A stretch of DNA of 64,000 nt from an uncultured Bacteriovoracaceae bacterium (lineage in GTDB: Bacteria > Bdellovibrionota > Bacteriovoracia > Bacteriovoracales > Bacteriovoracaceae), in contig CAKZUQ010000004.1 in NCBI GenBank assembly GCA_937923325.1, positions 1-64,000 on the forward strand, in the 5' to 3' direction. Each line of letters opens with the position of its first letter. Within the stretch, counting starts at the first letter, position 1. Shown piece after piece: positions 1 through 6,777 of the stretch. Both the position numbers and the translations under genes were made by a program. The notes under the pieces are model-generated. The model did not search any database. It worked only from the letters and a program-made list of their open reading frames with translations, and had not been told where the DNA came from.

Positions 1-206
1 TATAAGTTTGGGTCTTAGTAAGTAAGAATGCCCCTTACTGCTACCAACTAGAACGGTTTTAGCAAAACTGTTATTACGGCTAAGATGAAAAAAGACTAAG
101 ATTCAATTCCTAGCCTTTATAAGTAATCGTTGTTTTTTATATTAGAGTCTTAGAGTGAGCCTCTTCCACTTTATAGTTCTTCAACTGACTCCAACAAAAG
201 AAAATT

Positions 207-230
207 TAGATTATGCAAAAAGCTAATCTA
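207..230 (-). terminator. Hairpin overlapping the stop codon of the first gene
   Basis: Seven-base arms TAGATTA/TAATCTA flank a T-rich loop, and on the minus strand the hairpin is followed by AAATTTTC. The left arm begins within the TAG stop of the gene ending at 223. It is plausible as a weak intrinsic terminator. Positions 1-206 show no other feature I can support. Confidence 0.45.
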
Positions 231-1539
231 GATCTAATTTTAAGAAATTGTTATTTTTCTTTATAAAATTCATTAATACTGGGCTATTTTTCAACTTCTC
301 TGTGAAGTGTATTGCTCTAGGTTGATGACTAGCATTAATAAAATAAACTTTATCATCTTCAAACTCTAAAGTGTGAATTCGACAAAAGTTACCAGTACAG
401 CTATTTGTTGTTATCTTATAAGTATTAGAGTCTAATCTTTCAAAGCGTGTCTTTTCATCTTCTTTTTTAAGTACAAAACCATAGCTATCACTAGAATCTT
501 TATTTGTTGAAGAAGATAGCGCTATATAAGAAATCTCTCCTTCATCTTTAGCAGTCTTTATTATAAATGTAGCTTCATCCGACAAACTCTTTTGAGTAGC
601 AATAATACTCCCCTTAAAATAATAGTCTGATTTACTTCGATCATAATCAGTTTTTGGGACTCCAAGAATAGAGCGTTCAAGCCTATCGTTGAGACTTCTA
701 GCATATGTAATTTTTCCTGGAAAACGATCTATATCAACATTACCTAAGTTAAATGTTAGGTCTAGCTTTCCATGAGTCCCCGAGCCGATCGTCGTTTCAC
801 CTGAAGGTGTTGACTCATTCTTTATGAACCTTAAAGTACCTACGCCGGCTTCCTTAAAAGCATCAGGAAAGTTTAAATCGTCTTCAATGATATCAATGCA
901 GTTTATTATATCCATAGAAGTTAAAGATGGATGAAAAATTATGCGTGTACCTGTTTTATTAAAAAAGCTAGCTGCTTTTTTATAACTAGCCTCCTGCTTT
1001 TTTATATGATGATTCAAACCTCTGAGAACATAACTATCTTCGATATACATGTTGAGGCCTAAATAAAACCCACTCTTCTTATCCTTCAAGTTGAATTTAT
1101 ATTCCTTTGGAACATTAAGATACTTAGTTTCGCTGTAGATTACTTCATTGAAAAAGTATGACCTTATATCTTGTCCATCAATTTTTTTCGTCGAGATGAG
1201 ACTAGACTTTAAATAATAATCGTATTCAAAAATTTTAAATTCAAGAGTATAATCTTCTAAACTTTTATCGTATTTAACTATGAGTATATTTTTTTTACTT
1301 TCTATCCCTTCATCAAAGGGTCGATCCATTTTGTACTTATCACAATAGCTGGAGTGTTTTAAGCACATCTTCAACTCAACTTTAAACTCAGGTTTATCAT
1401 CTCTTAAATTTAAAAAGTTAGTATCGCTTATACTCCCTATATTTAAATGAGAAACTGATAGACGAAGCTCTTTAGAAAAAGCAAAATTACTATTCAATAG
1501 TAGAAAACCTAGTATATTTATTAAGTGTTTAAACTTCAT
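223..1539 (-). CDS. Predicted secreted protein of unknown function
   Basis: 438 residues. The N-terminus has two lysines, a hydrophobic run and a likely cleavage after NFAFS near residue 22, so export by Sec is expected. The rest is polar, lysine- and aspartate-rich, with no motif I recognise. Four cysteines lie in two close pairs, near residues 59 and 66 (MCLKHSSYC) and near residues 380-387 (SCTGNFC), which suggests disulfides in a periplasmic or secreted product. It is transcribed alone: a 600-base gap lies upstream, and its stop is embedded in a hairpin. I cannot assign a function. Confidence 0.8.
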   Translation of the reverse strand: MKFKHLINILGFLLLNSNFAFSKELRLSVSHLNIGSISDTNFLNLRDDKPEFKVELKMCLKHSSYCDKYKMDRPFDEGIESKKNILIVKYDKSLEDYTLEFKIFEYDYYLKSSLISTKKIDGQDIRSYFFNEVIYSETKYLNVPKEYKFNLKDKKSGFYLGLNMYIEDSYVLRGLNHHIKKQEASYKKAASFFNKTGTRIIFHPSLTSMDIINCIDIIEDDLNFPDAFKEAGVGTLRFIKNESTPSGETTIGSGTHGKLDLTFNLGNVDIDRFPGKITYARSLNDRLERSILGVPKTDYDRSKSDYYFKGSIIATQKSLSDEATFIIKTAKDEGEISYIALSSSTNKDSSDSYGFVLKKEDEKTRFERLDSNTYKITTNSCTGNFCRIHTLEFEDDKVYFINASHQPRAIHFTEKLKNSPVLMNFIKKNNNFLKLDLD

Positions 1540-1644
1540 ACGCCTTTCCCTTTTTTATATAGAACTTAGACACTTTATATCCTAAATCCTTTCATTTTGA
1601 TTGATATAGGTAAATCCCTGCATTATTCGTACCATACTGGAAGT

Positions 1645-1682
1645 GTAAGTTTAAGTGTGTAAGTTTAAGTGTAAGTTTAAGT
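1645..1682. repeat. Three copies of a 12-bp repeat
   Basis: The unit GTAAGTTTAAGT occurs at 1645-1656, 1659-1670 and 1671-1682, with two extra bases (GT) between the first and second copies. It lies about 100 bp upstream of the gene starting at 1539 on the minus strand, in non-coding sequence. It could be a slippage-prone spacer or a protein-binding array. Confidence 0.8.
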
Positions 1683-1910
1683 GGAGTTTTTTAGAAAAAA
1701 AAGACCACCAATTGGTAATGGTTTTAATTCAAACCTTATTCATAATTTCTTTGTCTTAATAAGTGTACATAAGTTGATCGATTTCGAATTTTTCAGATAC
1801 AAAAATAAGCAATAATTACAATTCGTAGACTGAAACGCTTGTATTGAAATAAGTCCAAATCTTACGTATTGATAGATTTTTCTCAATTTCAAGTACTTAT
1901 GATCTTTGAT

Positions 1911-2085
1911 ATAATGGAGTTAGAATTAAGTTCTTAATCTACCTTTATGGTATCCTTTTATTTTGAGGAAATGAGCGACAACTATAAAAGATCTGAATGA
2001 AAAGATTCAATAGATTTTCAGAAGGAAAGTCTGATTTTAAATATAAGTTTGTCGCTTAAAAAACAACAAAGCCTGCTTTTTTTTT
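1911..2085 (+). ncRNA. Candidate structured small RNA (low confidence)
   Basis: A TATAAT hexamer lies at about 1911-1916 in otherwise gene-free DNA. Downstream an outer stem AGCGACAA (1974-1981)/TTGTCGCT (2049-2056) encloses two short hairpins, TGAAT/ATTCA and TCAGA/TCTGA, giving a three-way-junction-like fold. A run of nine T follows at about 2077-2085. No -35 element is convincing and no known RNA family is recognised. The rest of the 1540-2146 gap holds only the 12-bp repeat and the terminator below. Confidence 0.25.
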
Positions 2086-2093
2086 GAGCAAGC
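2057..2093 (-). terminator. Intrinsic terminator of the small Cys-rich gene
   Basis: On the minus strand GCTTGCT and AGCAGGC pair (one G-U) around an A-rich loop, followed by TTTGTTGTTTTTT. A second hairpin, CTCACTCATA (2100-2109)/TATGAGTGAG (2123-2132), lies between it and the stop codon at 2147. Confidence 0.65.
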
Positions 2094-2146
2094 CATATTC
2101 TCACTCATAAATCGCTAGTATATATGAGTGAGGCTCGTATTTAATG

Positions 2147-2524
2147 CTAATGAAGCTTGCAAAGTCCTTCGTATGATCCTTCACAACCACGGCTAGATGA
2201 TTCACAATTACTCATAGCTTTTTTAGTCGCAATTCGAGTACTTGCTCCTATTCCGAAGTAAATATGACCATAACTATCTGTAGCTTCGCATACAACCCTT
2301 CCAGAGCTATCACACTCAAAATCATATGAAGTACAGCTTGAGAAACTTAATCCATCATTTTGTTCGCATTCACCTACAGCATTTTCTTTCGCTGTTTCTA
2401 TATCTGTAGCAACCCCACCAGTGTATGAGTATCCATTTTCATCTGTAGCTCCACATTGCCAATTTTTCTGAGCAAAAGATGAAATACTTCCTAGTGCCAA
2501 TAATCCAACTAAAATTTTTTTCAT
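2147..2524 (-). CDS. Small secreted Cys-rich protein with two internal repeats
   Basis: 125 residues with a clear signal peptide (ends SSFAQ, about residue 19). The mature part is two copies of a roughly 45-residue unit: C-x-ATD-x-x-G-x-x-Y, then a run like TAKENAVGEC or ATKKAMSNC, each with paired cysteines. The pattern, with a late 'A..A...C' segment, recalls DUF4189-type secreted domains, but I cannot confirm the family. An AGGAG-like ribosome site (TCGAGGAGAATATT) precedes the ATG. It is monocistronic and followed by two hairpins. The product is probably a small disulfide-bonded periplasmic or secreted protein. Confidence 0.8.
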   Translation of the reverse strand: MKKILVGLLALGSISSFAQKNWQCGATDENGYSYTGGVATDIETAKENAVGECEQNDGLSFSSCTSYDFECDSSGRVVCEATDSYGHIYFGIGASTRIATKKAMSNCESSSRGCEGSYEGLCKLH

Positions 2525-2699
2525 AATATTCTCCTCGAATAATTCATAACTTGATACTGATGCTGATTTTCTAGTTAAATATAGATACTCTATAAAAAAG
2601 AAAGACCACTTGAAAGTAGTGTTTTATATTTTTAATATGCTCATATTAACCCCAGACTTTATGATCGGGTTCAGCAGGCGTGCAAATATCTACAGTTGA

Positions 2700-2723
2700 T
2701 GTCAGGATAATTGACACTTTTTT
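2700..2723 (+). terminator. Possible plus-strand terminator-like hairpin
   Basis: TGTCA and TGACA pair around seven bases and are followed directly by CTTTTTT. No plus-strand gene is visible upstream, so this may end an unseen short transcript or be chance. The 2525-2831 gap shows nothing else I can support. Confidence 0.25.
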
Positions 2724-2831
2724 AGTGGAATATAACTTCAATAACTTAGATTTTAAATAAATGATATAATAGATATATAACAGCTAGATTCCTAGTCTGT
2801 TTCGGTAAGCTTATTATCTGATTCAAAACGA

Positions 2832-3230
2832 TCATTTATGAAGAACAACACTCTGAGCAATATTGTTCTCTCTTACTTGAAAGAATAAATCACTTTTACT
2901 TTTTGTGTATCCTAGGTAGTCTCCTTTAGAAATGAAGTCGTCTTTATCAATCATAATCTCAAAAGATGCTCCTAGGTAAAGAGAACGTAAATTATTAGAA
3001 TGCTCTATTAGTAAAACAGGTCCATACTACTTTAGTATGCCCTTGTATATCACCTTACCACTTAGATAAGAGTATATTTTAGTGGATTTTTGAAGATTAA
3101 ACTCAATGCCTGTATCGACCTTTTTGACGCTCAAATGTGAACTGACTATTGAACGTGCCATTAGAAAGTTACTTTTATGGCTAGCTATTGAGTTAGCTGA
3201 AAATATCAATAATATAAAAAAGTACTTCAT
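2832..3230 (-). pseudogene. LytM/M23-like secreted protein interrupted by an in-frame amber codon
   Basis: The frame opens at 3230 with a signal peptide (ends ANSIAS) and reads 67 residues to TAG at 3027-3029. The same frame then continues without further stops to TGA at 2832-2834. The two halves join as ...SGKVIYKGILK, TAG, YGPVLLIEHSNNLRSLYLG..., then KGDYLGY and LFFQVREN. This matches the order of a peptidase M23/LytM core (G-V-Y-G, YG..V.I.H, L.LY, KGD.LG, then a strand normally HLHFE.R). The metal-binding HxH is absent, as in non-catalytic EnvC-like domains. Either one nonsense mutation broke the gene or the amber is read through. It stands alone between unrelated genes. Confidence 0.75.
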
Positions 3231-3368
3231 CGAACCAACCTTCTTACTAGAGATTAACTTAATAAAAATATATCATGAAGTGAGATCCATATGTGGAACT
3301 TTTTTAATTTTCCCTGATCGCTGAGCTCAGTTTAACATGTGACAAGCTTCAAAAATTCCATCGAGGAA

Positions 3369-3391
3369 GGCGGTATAAAATTTATGCCGTC
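3369..3391 (-). terminator. Hairpin after the 35-residue secreted peptide gene
   Basis: The inverted repeat GGCGGTATAAA/TTTATGCCGTC pairs with two wobbles and starts at the last base of the peptide gene's stop. No strong T-tract follows, so it may end transcription weakly or stabilise the 3' end. Confidence 0.4.
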
Positions 3392-3498
3392 TAAAAGTCC
3401 ATATCAGCAACTGATAGATCGCTGATAATAATGTCAGTTGAATAAGCTAAGGATGAAATTACTAGTAAGAAAAATGCAGTAAAAAGTTTGAAATTCAT
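3391..3498 (-). CDS. Putative 35-residue exported peptide
   Basis: ATG at 3498 opens a short frame ending at TAG 3391. The first 20 residues form a textbook signal peptide (MNFKLFTAFFLLVISSLAYS), followed by a 15-residue acidic tail (TDIIISDLSVADMDF) and a hairpin. Upstream bases (GGTACATT) give only a weak ribosome site. It could be a genuine small secreted peptide or the surviving 5' end of a longer decayed gene; the immediate hairpin favours an intact unit. No homology can be judged at this length. Confidence 0.45.
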   Translation of the reverse strand: MNFKLFTAFFLLVISSLAYSTDIIISDLSVADMDF

Positions 3499-3597
3499 AA
3501 TGTACCGTGCTGTTAAACTAGTATTACATACTAGATTGCATAGGATAAATTATATGAATAGAGGTGCAATTTGCACCATGGACATGTTTCACAGTGG

Positions 3598-4227
3598 CTA
3601 AGTCAAAGAAATTAGTCTTTCAATATCAGAGTTATTTAGATGAACAGCATTAATTCCTAAGTTTTTTGCACCAATGACATGATGACCACTATCATCTATA
3701 AACAGTGTCTTTTCAGGAGCTAAGCTATTGCTGTTAATGACATGCTTAAAAATATCTTGATTTGGCTTTCTAAGGCCAAGTTCATGTGAGTAATAAGTCT
3801 TATCGAATAAATCATAGAATCGGCCAATGCCACCAATGGACTTAAATCTATCTTCTATAACATCTGCATGAAGATCATTTATATTACTTAAAAGCATAAC
3901 TTTTTTATTTTTAGATTGAAGAGATTTTATAAGTTCTATTCTGGTTATTGGCAAATCTAATACCATCGCATTCCAACATCTTTTGAACTCAGTAAGGCCA
4001 ATTTCTTGTTTGTAATAAATATTAAACTGACGAATAAAATCATCTGTTGAAATTTTTCCTATTTCATATTTACTAAAAAACTCTAATTGTTTTTCTTTTC
4101 CATAAAAGACACTTGGGTCTAAGTTAGGAATATGCTTTTGGAACTCTATAACAGTTAAGTTGTAATCTAAATTTACTACAACACCGCCTAGGTCAAATAT
4201 AATAGTATCAATATTACTTAAGTTCAT
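3598..4227 (-). CDS. HAD-superfamily phosphatase (YihX-like, subfamily IA)
   Basis: 209 residues. Motif I is FDLGGV with the nucleophile Asp12. Motif II is in LLSNIND, motif III is the lysine in LGLRKP, and motif IV is FIDDS. The order and spacing, and the phrases 'SHELGLRKP' and 'FIDDSGHHVIGAKNLG', match YihX-type HAD enzymes that hydrolyse sugar phosphates such as glucose-1-phosphate. Typical YihX proteins are about 200 residues. Its start overlaps the end of the MepB-like gene by 14 bases, so the two are co-transcribed. The substrate cannot be told from sequence alone. Confidence 0.85.
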   Translation of the reverse strand: MNLSNIDTIIFDLGGVVVNLDYNLTVIEFQKHIPNLDPSVFYGKEKQLEFFSKYEIGKISTDDFIRQFNIYYKQEIGLTEFKRCWNAMVLDLPITRIELIKSLQSKNKKVMLLSNINDLHADVIEDRFKSIGGIGRFYDLFDKTYYSHELGLRKPNQDIFKHVINSNSLAPEKTLFIDDSGHHVIGAKNLGINAVHLNNSDIERLISLT

Positions 4228-4696
4228 TTATATCCTCACTAATAATAAAATTATCAAAAAAATAGTGACCTTGCCACTTTTGCGTAGATATAGCTTGCTT
4301 GCTGGTAGGCTTATCCCAAGGTGGATATACTCTAAATCCTCTTTTACCAGGGGATGTTTTAGAGCTAAAGATTCCCCTATTTATGAGTTCATCTTTTGGA
4401 AATTTAAAACATCCATTGTTTTCTTCAGTTATAATGTAAACATAATCAACTAAAGAGTTTTCTTGGTAAGGACACATGATACCTTTAGAATTTCTAGTCC
4501 ACAAAGTAACAAATTGACCAAGCTTCTTTGGAGTTAATTTAGAGGTTCTTTGAATGATATATTTTTTGTTATAGCTATACTCAAGGCCAAAGTATTTTGA
4601 AGCCTCTTTATGTTCTAGGATATCTAAGAAAGGGAGTTTGTTTACTCTTTGTATTTTATCAAAGTATTTATTTATATCTATCATATGCAGCAACAT
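4214..4696 (-). CDS. MepB-family protein
   Basis: 160 residues. The C-terminal half carries the MepB signature: a 'FKFPKDELINRGI' segment, then GKRGFRVYPPWD, SKQAISTQKWQGHYFF. MepB proteins have no established activity; in Staphylococcus the name comes from linkage to the mepRA efflux operon. The N-terminal half is conserved in spacing (Tyr-rich, then FVTLW). A second ATG four codons in (MIDINKYF) is an equally possible start; neither has a clear ribosome site. It overlaps the downstream HAD gene by 14 bases. Confidence 0.75.
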   Translation of the reverse strand: MLLHMIDINKYFDKIQRVNKLPFLDILEHKEASKYFGLEYSYNKKYIIQRTSKLTPKKLGQFVTLWTRNSKGIMCPYQENSLVDYVYIITEENNGCFKFPKDELINRGIFSSKTSPGKRGFRVYPPWDKPTSKQAISTQKWQGHYFFDNFIISEDINELK

Positions 4697-4742
4697 AGGA
4701 TTAAGTTAGTGGTAGCAACTCTAGAGGTAATTACTGACAGAC

Positions 4743-5174
4743 TTAATTTTTGTTATAATAACCTGTTAGGTTCCATCTGATTATTGAAAACTCAATTATA
4801 TCTAATTGTACTGACCTTAGTCTGTTAAATTTGGCCACGAATTTTGAAAATGCCCAAAGTTCTTCCTTAGTTGAAAGTTCAGGTAGTTTTCCATTAATTA
4901 TAAAGTATTCAAAAACTGGTTTTCTAAACTTTGTGGCCAAACTATTTTTGTATTTTTTAATAATTGCTTTATCCATAAAAGGCTTAAGTTCTTCTTCATA
5001 CCAAAGCTTAATTCCATCTTTAGAAACCGTTTCATCTAACTCTGAGTCAGCAATGTCATATATTTCAAATGTACTGCACAGTTCACTATGCTTTTTACAA
5101 ACATCGTAGGAGTAAGCAAAATTCATTGTTAAAATTGATATTAGTGTAATTGACCTTAATAATGATCTTTTCAT
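4743..5174 (-). CDS. Predicted secreted protein, unknown function
   Basis: About 143 residues from the ATG at 5174, which has AAAGGAATAACG in front. The longer frame to 5261 has no ribosome site and would hide the signal peptide. The N-terminus (MKRSLLRSITLISILTMNFAYS) is a signal peptide. The mature protein has cysteines near residues 25 and 32 of the short form (VCKKHSELC) and is otherwise charged, with no recognised motif. It follows the 77-residue gene by about 10 bases and is probably in the same operon. Confidence 0.7.
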   Translation of the reverse strand: MKRSLLRSITLISILTMNFAYSYDVCKKHSELCSTFEIYDIADSELDETVSKDGIKLWYEEELKPFMDKAIIKKYKNSLATKFRKPVFEYFIINGKLPELSTKEELWAFSKFVAKFNRLRSVQLDIIEFSIIRWNLTGYYNKN

Positions 5175-5184
5175 CGTTATTCCT

Positions 5185-5418
5185 TTAAAAAGTGAAAGAT
5201 TTAGGTTCAATGGCAATAATTTTAAGTTTAAAGAGTCCTTCGTTTTGGATGTTACTTTCAACTTTAATTATTCTAAATCGTTTTGAAGTGAGATCTTCTT
5301 CAATCTCTGAGATTCTTTGGTTAGTTAAGTTTTCATAGATAAATATATATGCAGATTCCTGAGGATCAATACCAAGATCTTTATACTCATTAAAATCTAA
5401 TGGCTGTTTAGTCATCAT
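5185..5418 (-). CDS. Small protein of unknown function, overlaps the upstream membrane-peptide gene
   Basis: About 77 residues from ATG 5418 (MMTKQPLDF). The frame stays open to 5448, but the ATGATGACTAA overlap with the end of the upstream small gene points to translational coupling at 5418 or 5415. The product is beta-rich and lysine-rich (ISEIEEDLTSKRFRIIKVESN) with no export signal, so it is likely cytoplasmic. I do not recognise a family. Confidence 0.6.
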   Translation of the reverse strand: MMTKQPLDFNEYKDLGIDPQESAYIFIYENLTNQRISEIEEDLTSKRFRIIKVESNIQNEGLFKLKIIAIEPKSFTF

Positions 5419-5572
5419 TAACAACTTTAAAGTCTGCCTCAAAAACATCTTTTTGACTGAAATTATTTTTTCTCTTTTGTGTAGTTATTTTCTGCTTTGG
5501 TTTAAACAAGAGTTTTATCCAAGATCTAATAATCAAAAAAGCGGCTGCATAAATTATCATTTTAGCTATCAT
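5408..5572 (-). CDS. 54-residue single-pass membrane protein
   Basis: ATG 5572 to TAA 5408. The N-terminus (MIAKMIIYAAAFLIIRSWIKLL) is one transmembrane helix, followed by a basic linker and an acidic tail ending EADFKVVNDD. A helix, basic linker and acidic tail of this size are seen in small bacterial membrane proteins of the DUF4834 sort, which is only a resemblance. Its stop overlaps the start of the next gene by the ATGATGACTAA arrangement, which supports real translation. The role is unknown. Confidence 0.55.
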   Translation of the reverse strand: MIAKMIIYAAAFLIIRSWIKLLFKPKQKITTQKRKNNFSQKDVFEADFKVVNDD

Positions 5573-5604
5573 GAAAGTATTTATATCAGAAAAGAATAGA
5601 TAAG

Positions 5605-6207
5605 TTAAATTTCAAGAAGTTGGCTATACAGACTCTTTGCAAGTATGTCAGACTGTTTGTACTTAAAGAAGTTTAATTGCTGCTTGTGGTACGTAGAGTC
5701 TTTAATTTTGGGAAACTCTTTATTTATTGTCAGGTTTTCAGTGAAATTTTCAAGCTTTTGACATTCATATATTTCGTAATATCTAGATGCATCTTCAATT
5801 ATGAAGTCATTTACCCTTGTCAATTTACTTTGATTCATTGCTTCTATCGTTAAATGCTGATTAGAATGGCCACAAATGATGATCTGATGAGTTTCATTAA
5901 ATTGATGTGAGTACTTACTTAAAAAATCAGAAAGCAGCTTAGAGCCAATTCCTGCCAATATTATAGATGAATTATCTTTTATTTCGACAAGGTCTAGTAT
6001 TGAGCAAGTGGATATCGAATAGTTTGAGTATTTGTTTCTAAGTCTCAGGTCCAACTTTTCAGTTATTGGTGCAACAATATCGACAAAAATTACTTCTTTA
6101 TCCTGATCTAAAGCTAACTCTCCTATTAATCCATGGTCACAACATAAGTCGTAAACAATATTTTTTACTACTAGAGAGTTTAAAAACTTAATTCTTTTGG
6201 ATGCCAT
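5605..6207 (-). CDS. TrmK-like tRNA (adenine-N1)-methyltransferase
   Basis: 200 residues, close to the roughly 230 of TrmK. A Rossmann SAM-binding start, VYDLCCDHGLIG, matches the TrmK 'D.G.DHa.lp' motif I. EVIFVDI is motif II, and the IILAGIGSKLL segment matches the family's AGMGG..I signature. TrmK methylates N1 of adenine 22 in tRNAs in Gram-positive bacteria; homologues occur elsewhere and the substrate here is inferred. The signature is somewhat diverged (GIGSK for GMGG). It lies just downstream of a winged-helix-like gene with an 8-base gap. Confidence 0.7.
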   Translation of the reverse strand: MASKRIKFLNSLVVKNIVYDLCCDHGLIGELALDQDKEVIFVDIVAPITEKLDLRLRNKYSNYSISTCSILDLVEIKDNSSIILAGIGSKLLSDFLSKYSHQFNETHQIIICGHSNQHLTIEAMNQSKLTRVNDFIIEDASRYYEIYECQKLENFTENLTINKEFPKIKDSTYHKQQLNFFKYKQSDILAKSLYSQLLEI

Positions 6208-6214
6208 TTAGTGA

Positions 6215-6637
6215 CTATAAAAAGTCATCATAGGTCTGTCCATACTTTCTATCATTTTCTTCGGTAAAGTATTTTCTTACAAAGTACTGACCTGACCTTA
6301 TTGTTTCAATAAATCCATATGTCTCAAGTCTTTGAATACTTTGAAGAAAGACATCTGATTCAATGTCCATACTCTCATATGTTGCTTGATGTGATATAAT
6401 TGGTGCTATACCGTAAGTTGAATTCATATTTGGCTTGCACCAAGTAATTCTATATAGGAACATTAGAACTAAAACATCAGATCTAGTAAGCTTGTAATCA
6501 ACTAGAATTTCATCAAAAAACAAATCTGGTATTTTACTGGATGTCGGAGAGTAGACTTTTTTTTCAGACTCATCCGAGTTTTCAGGTAAAATTCGTCTGT
6601 TGTGAGATGACAATATACTTTGAATATCTTCCATCAT
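6215..6637 (-). CDS. Predicted winged-helix DNA-binding protein
   Basis: About 140 residues. The start is placed at ATG 6637 (or the next ATG at 6634) because GGAGG lies 5 bases upstream; the open frame to 6649 would place the ribosome site inside the gene. Residues about 45-125 look like a winged helix: LTRSDVLVLMFLYRITW, a helix-turn-helix stretch, then a wing-like LETYGFIETIRSGQYF, as in replication-initiator or MarR-type domains. The N-terminal 40 residues are Ser-rich and probably disordered. Target and role are unknown. Confidence 0.6.
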   Translation of the reverse strand: MMEDIQSILSSHNRRILPENSDESEKKVYSPTSSKIPDLFFDEILVDYKLTRSDVLVLMFLYRITWCKPNMNSTYGIAPIISHQATYESMDIESDVFLQSIQRLETYGFIETIRSGQYFVRKYFTEENDRKYGQTYDDFL

Positions 6638-6740
6638 TTTGACCTCCATCTTTTCCGTAAGATGCTTCTAATACTAGTATATCAACAAAATTTGATTAAA
6701 ATCAAGTGTTTTTTATTTAGGTACTTTAGTCCTCTACTCA

Positions 6741-6777
6741 GAATTTAAAAGGACATTACAAAACTAAATGTCCTTTT
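6741..6777 (-). terminator. putA terminator overlapping its stop codon
   Basis: AAAAGGACATT and AATGTCCTTTT form an 11-base stem around a 9-base loop, followed by TTTTAAATT on the minus strand. The left arm lies in the last codons of putA and the loop holds the TAG stop at 6764-6766. Confidence 0.85.

Noticed and set aside
2525..2831. Promoter or RNA in the gap before the amber-interrupted gene
   Set aside because: A 5-base hairpin with a T-run is present, but there is no upstream gene and no promoter is convincing.
3106..3324. Plus-strand frame of 72 residues opposite the LytM-like gene
   Set aside because: It is antisense to the better supported minus-strand gene, has no ribosome site, and its sequence has no recognisable motif.
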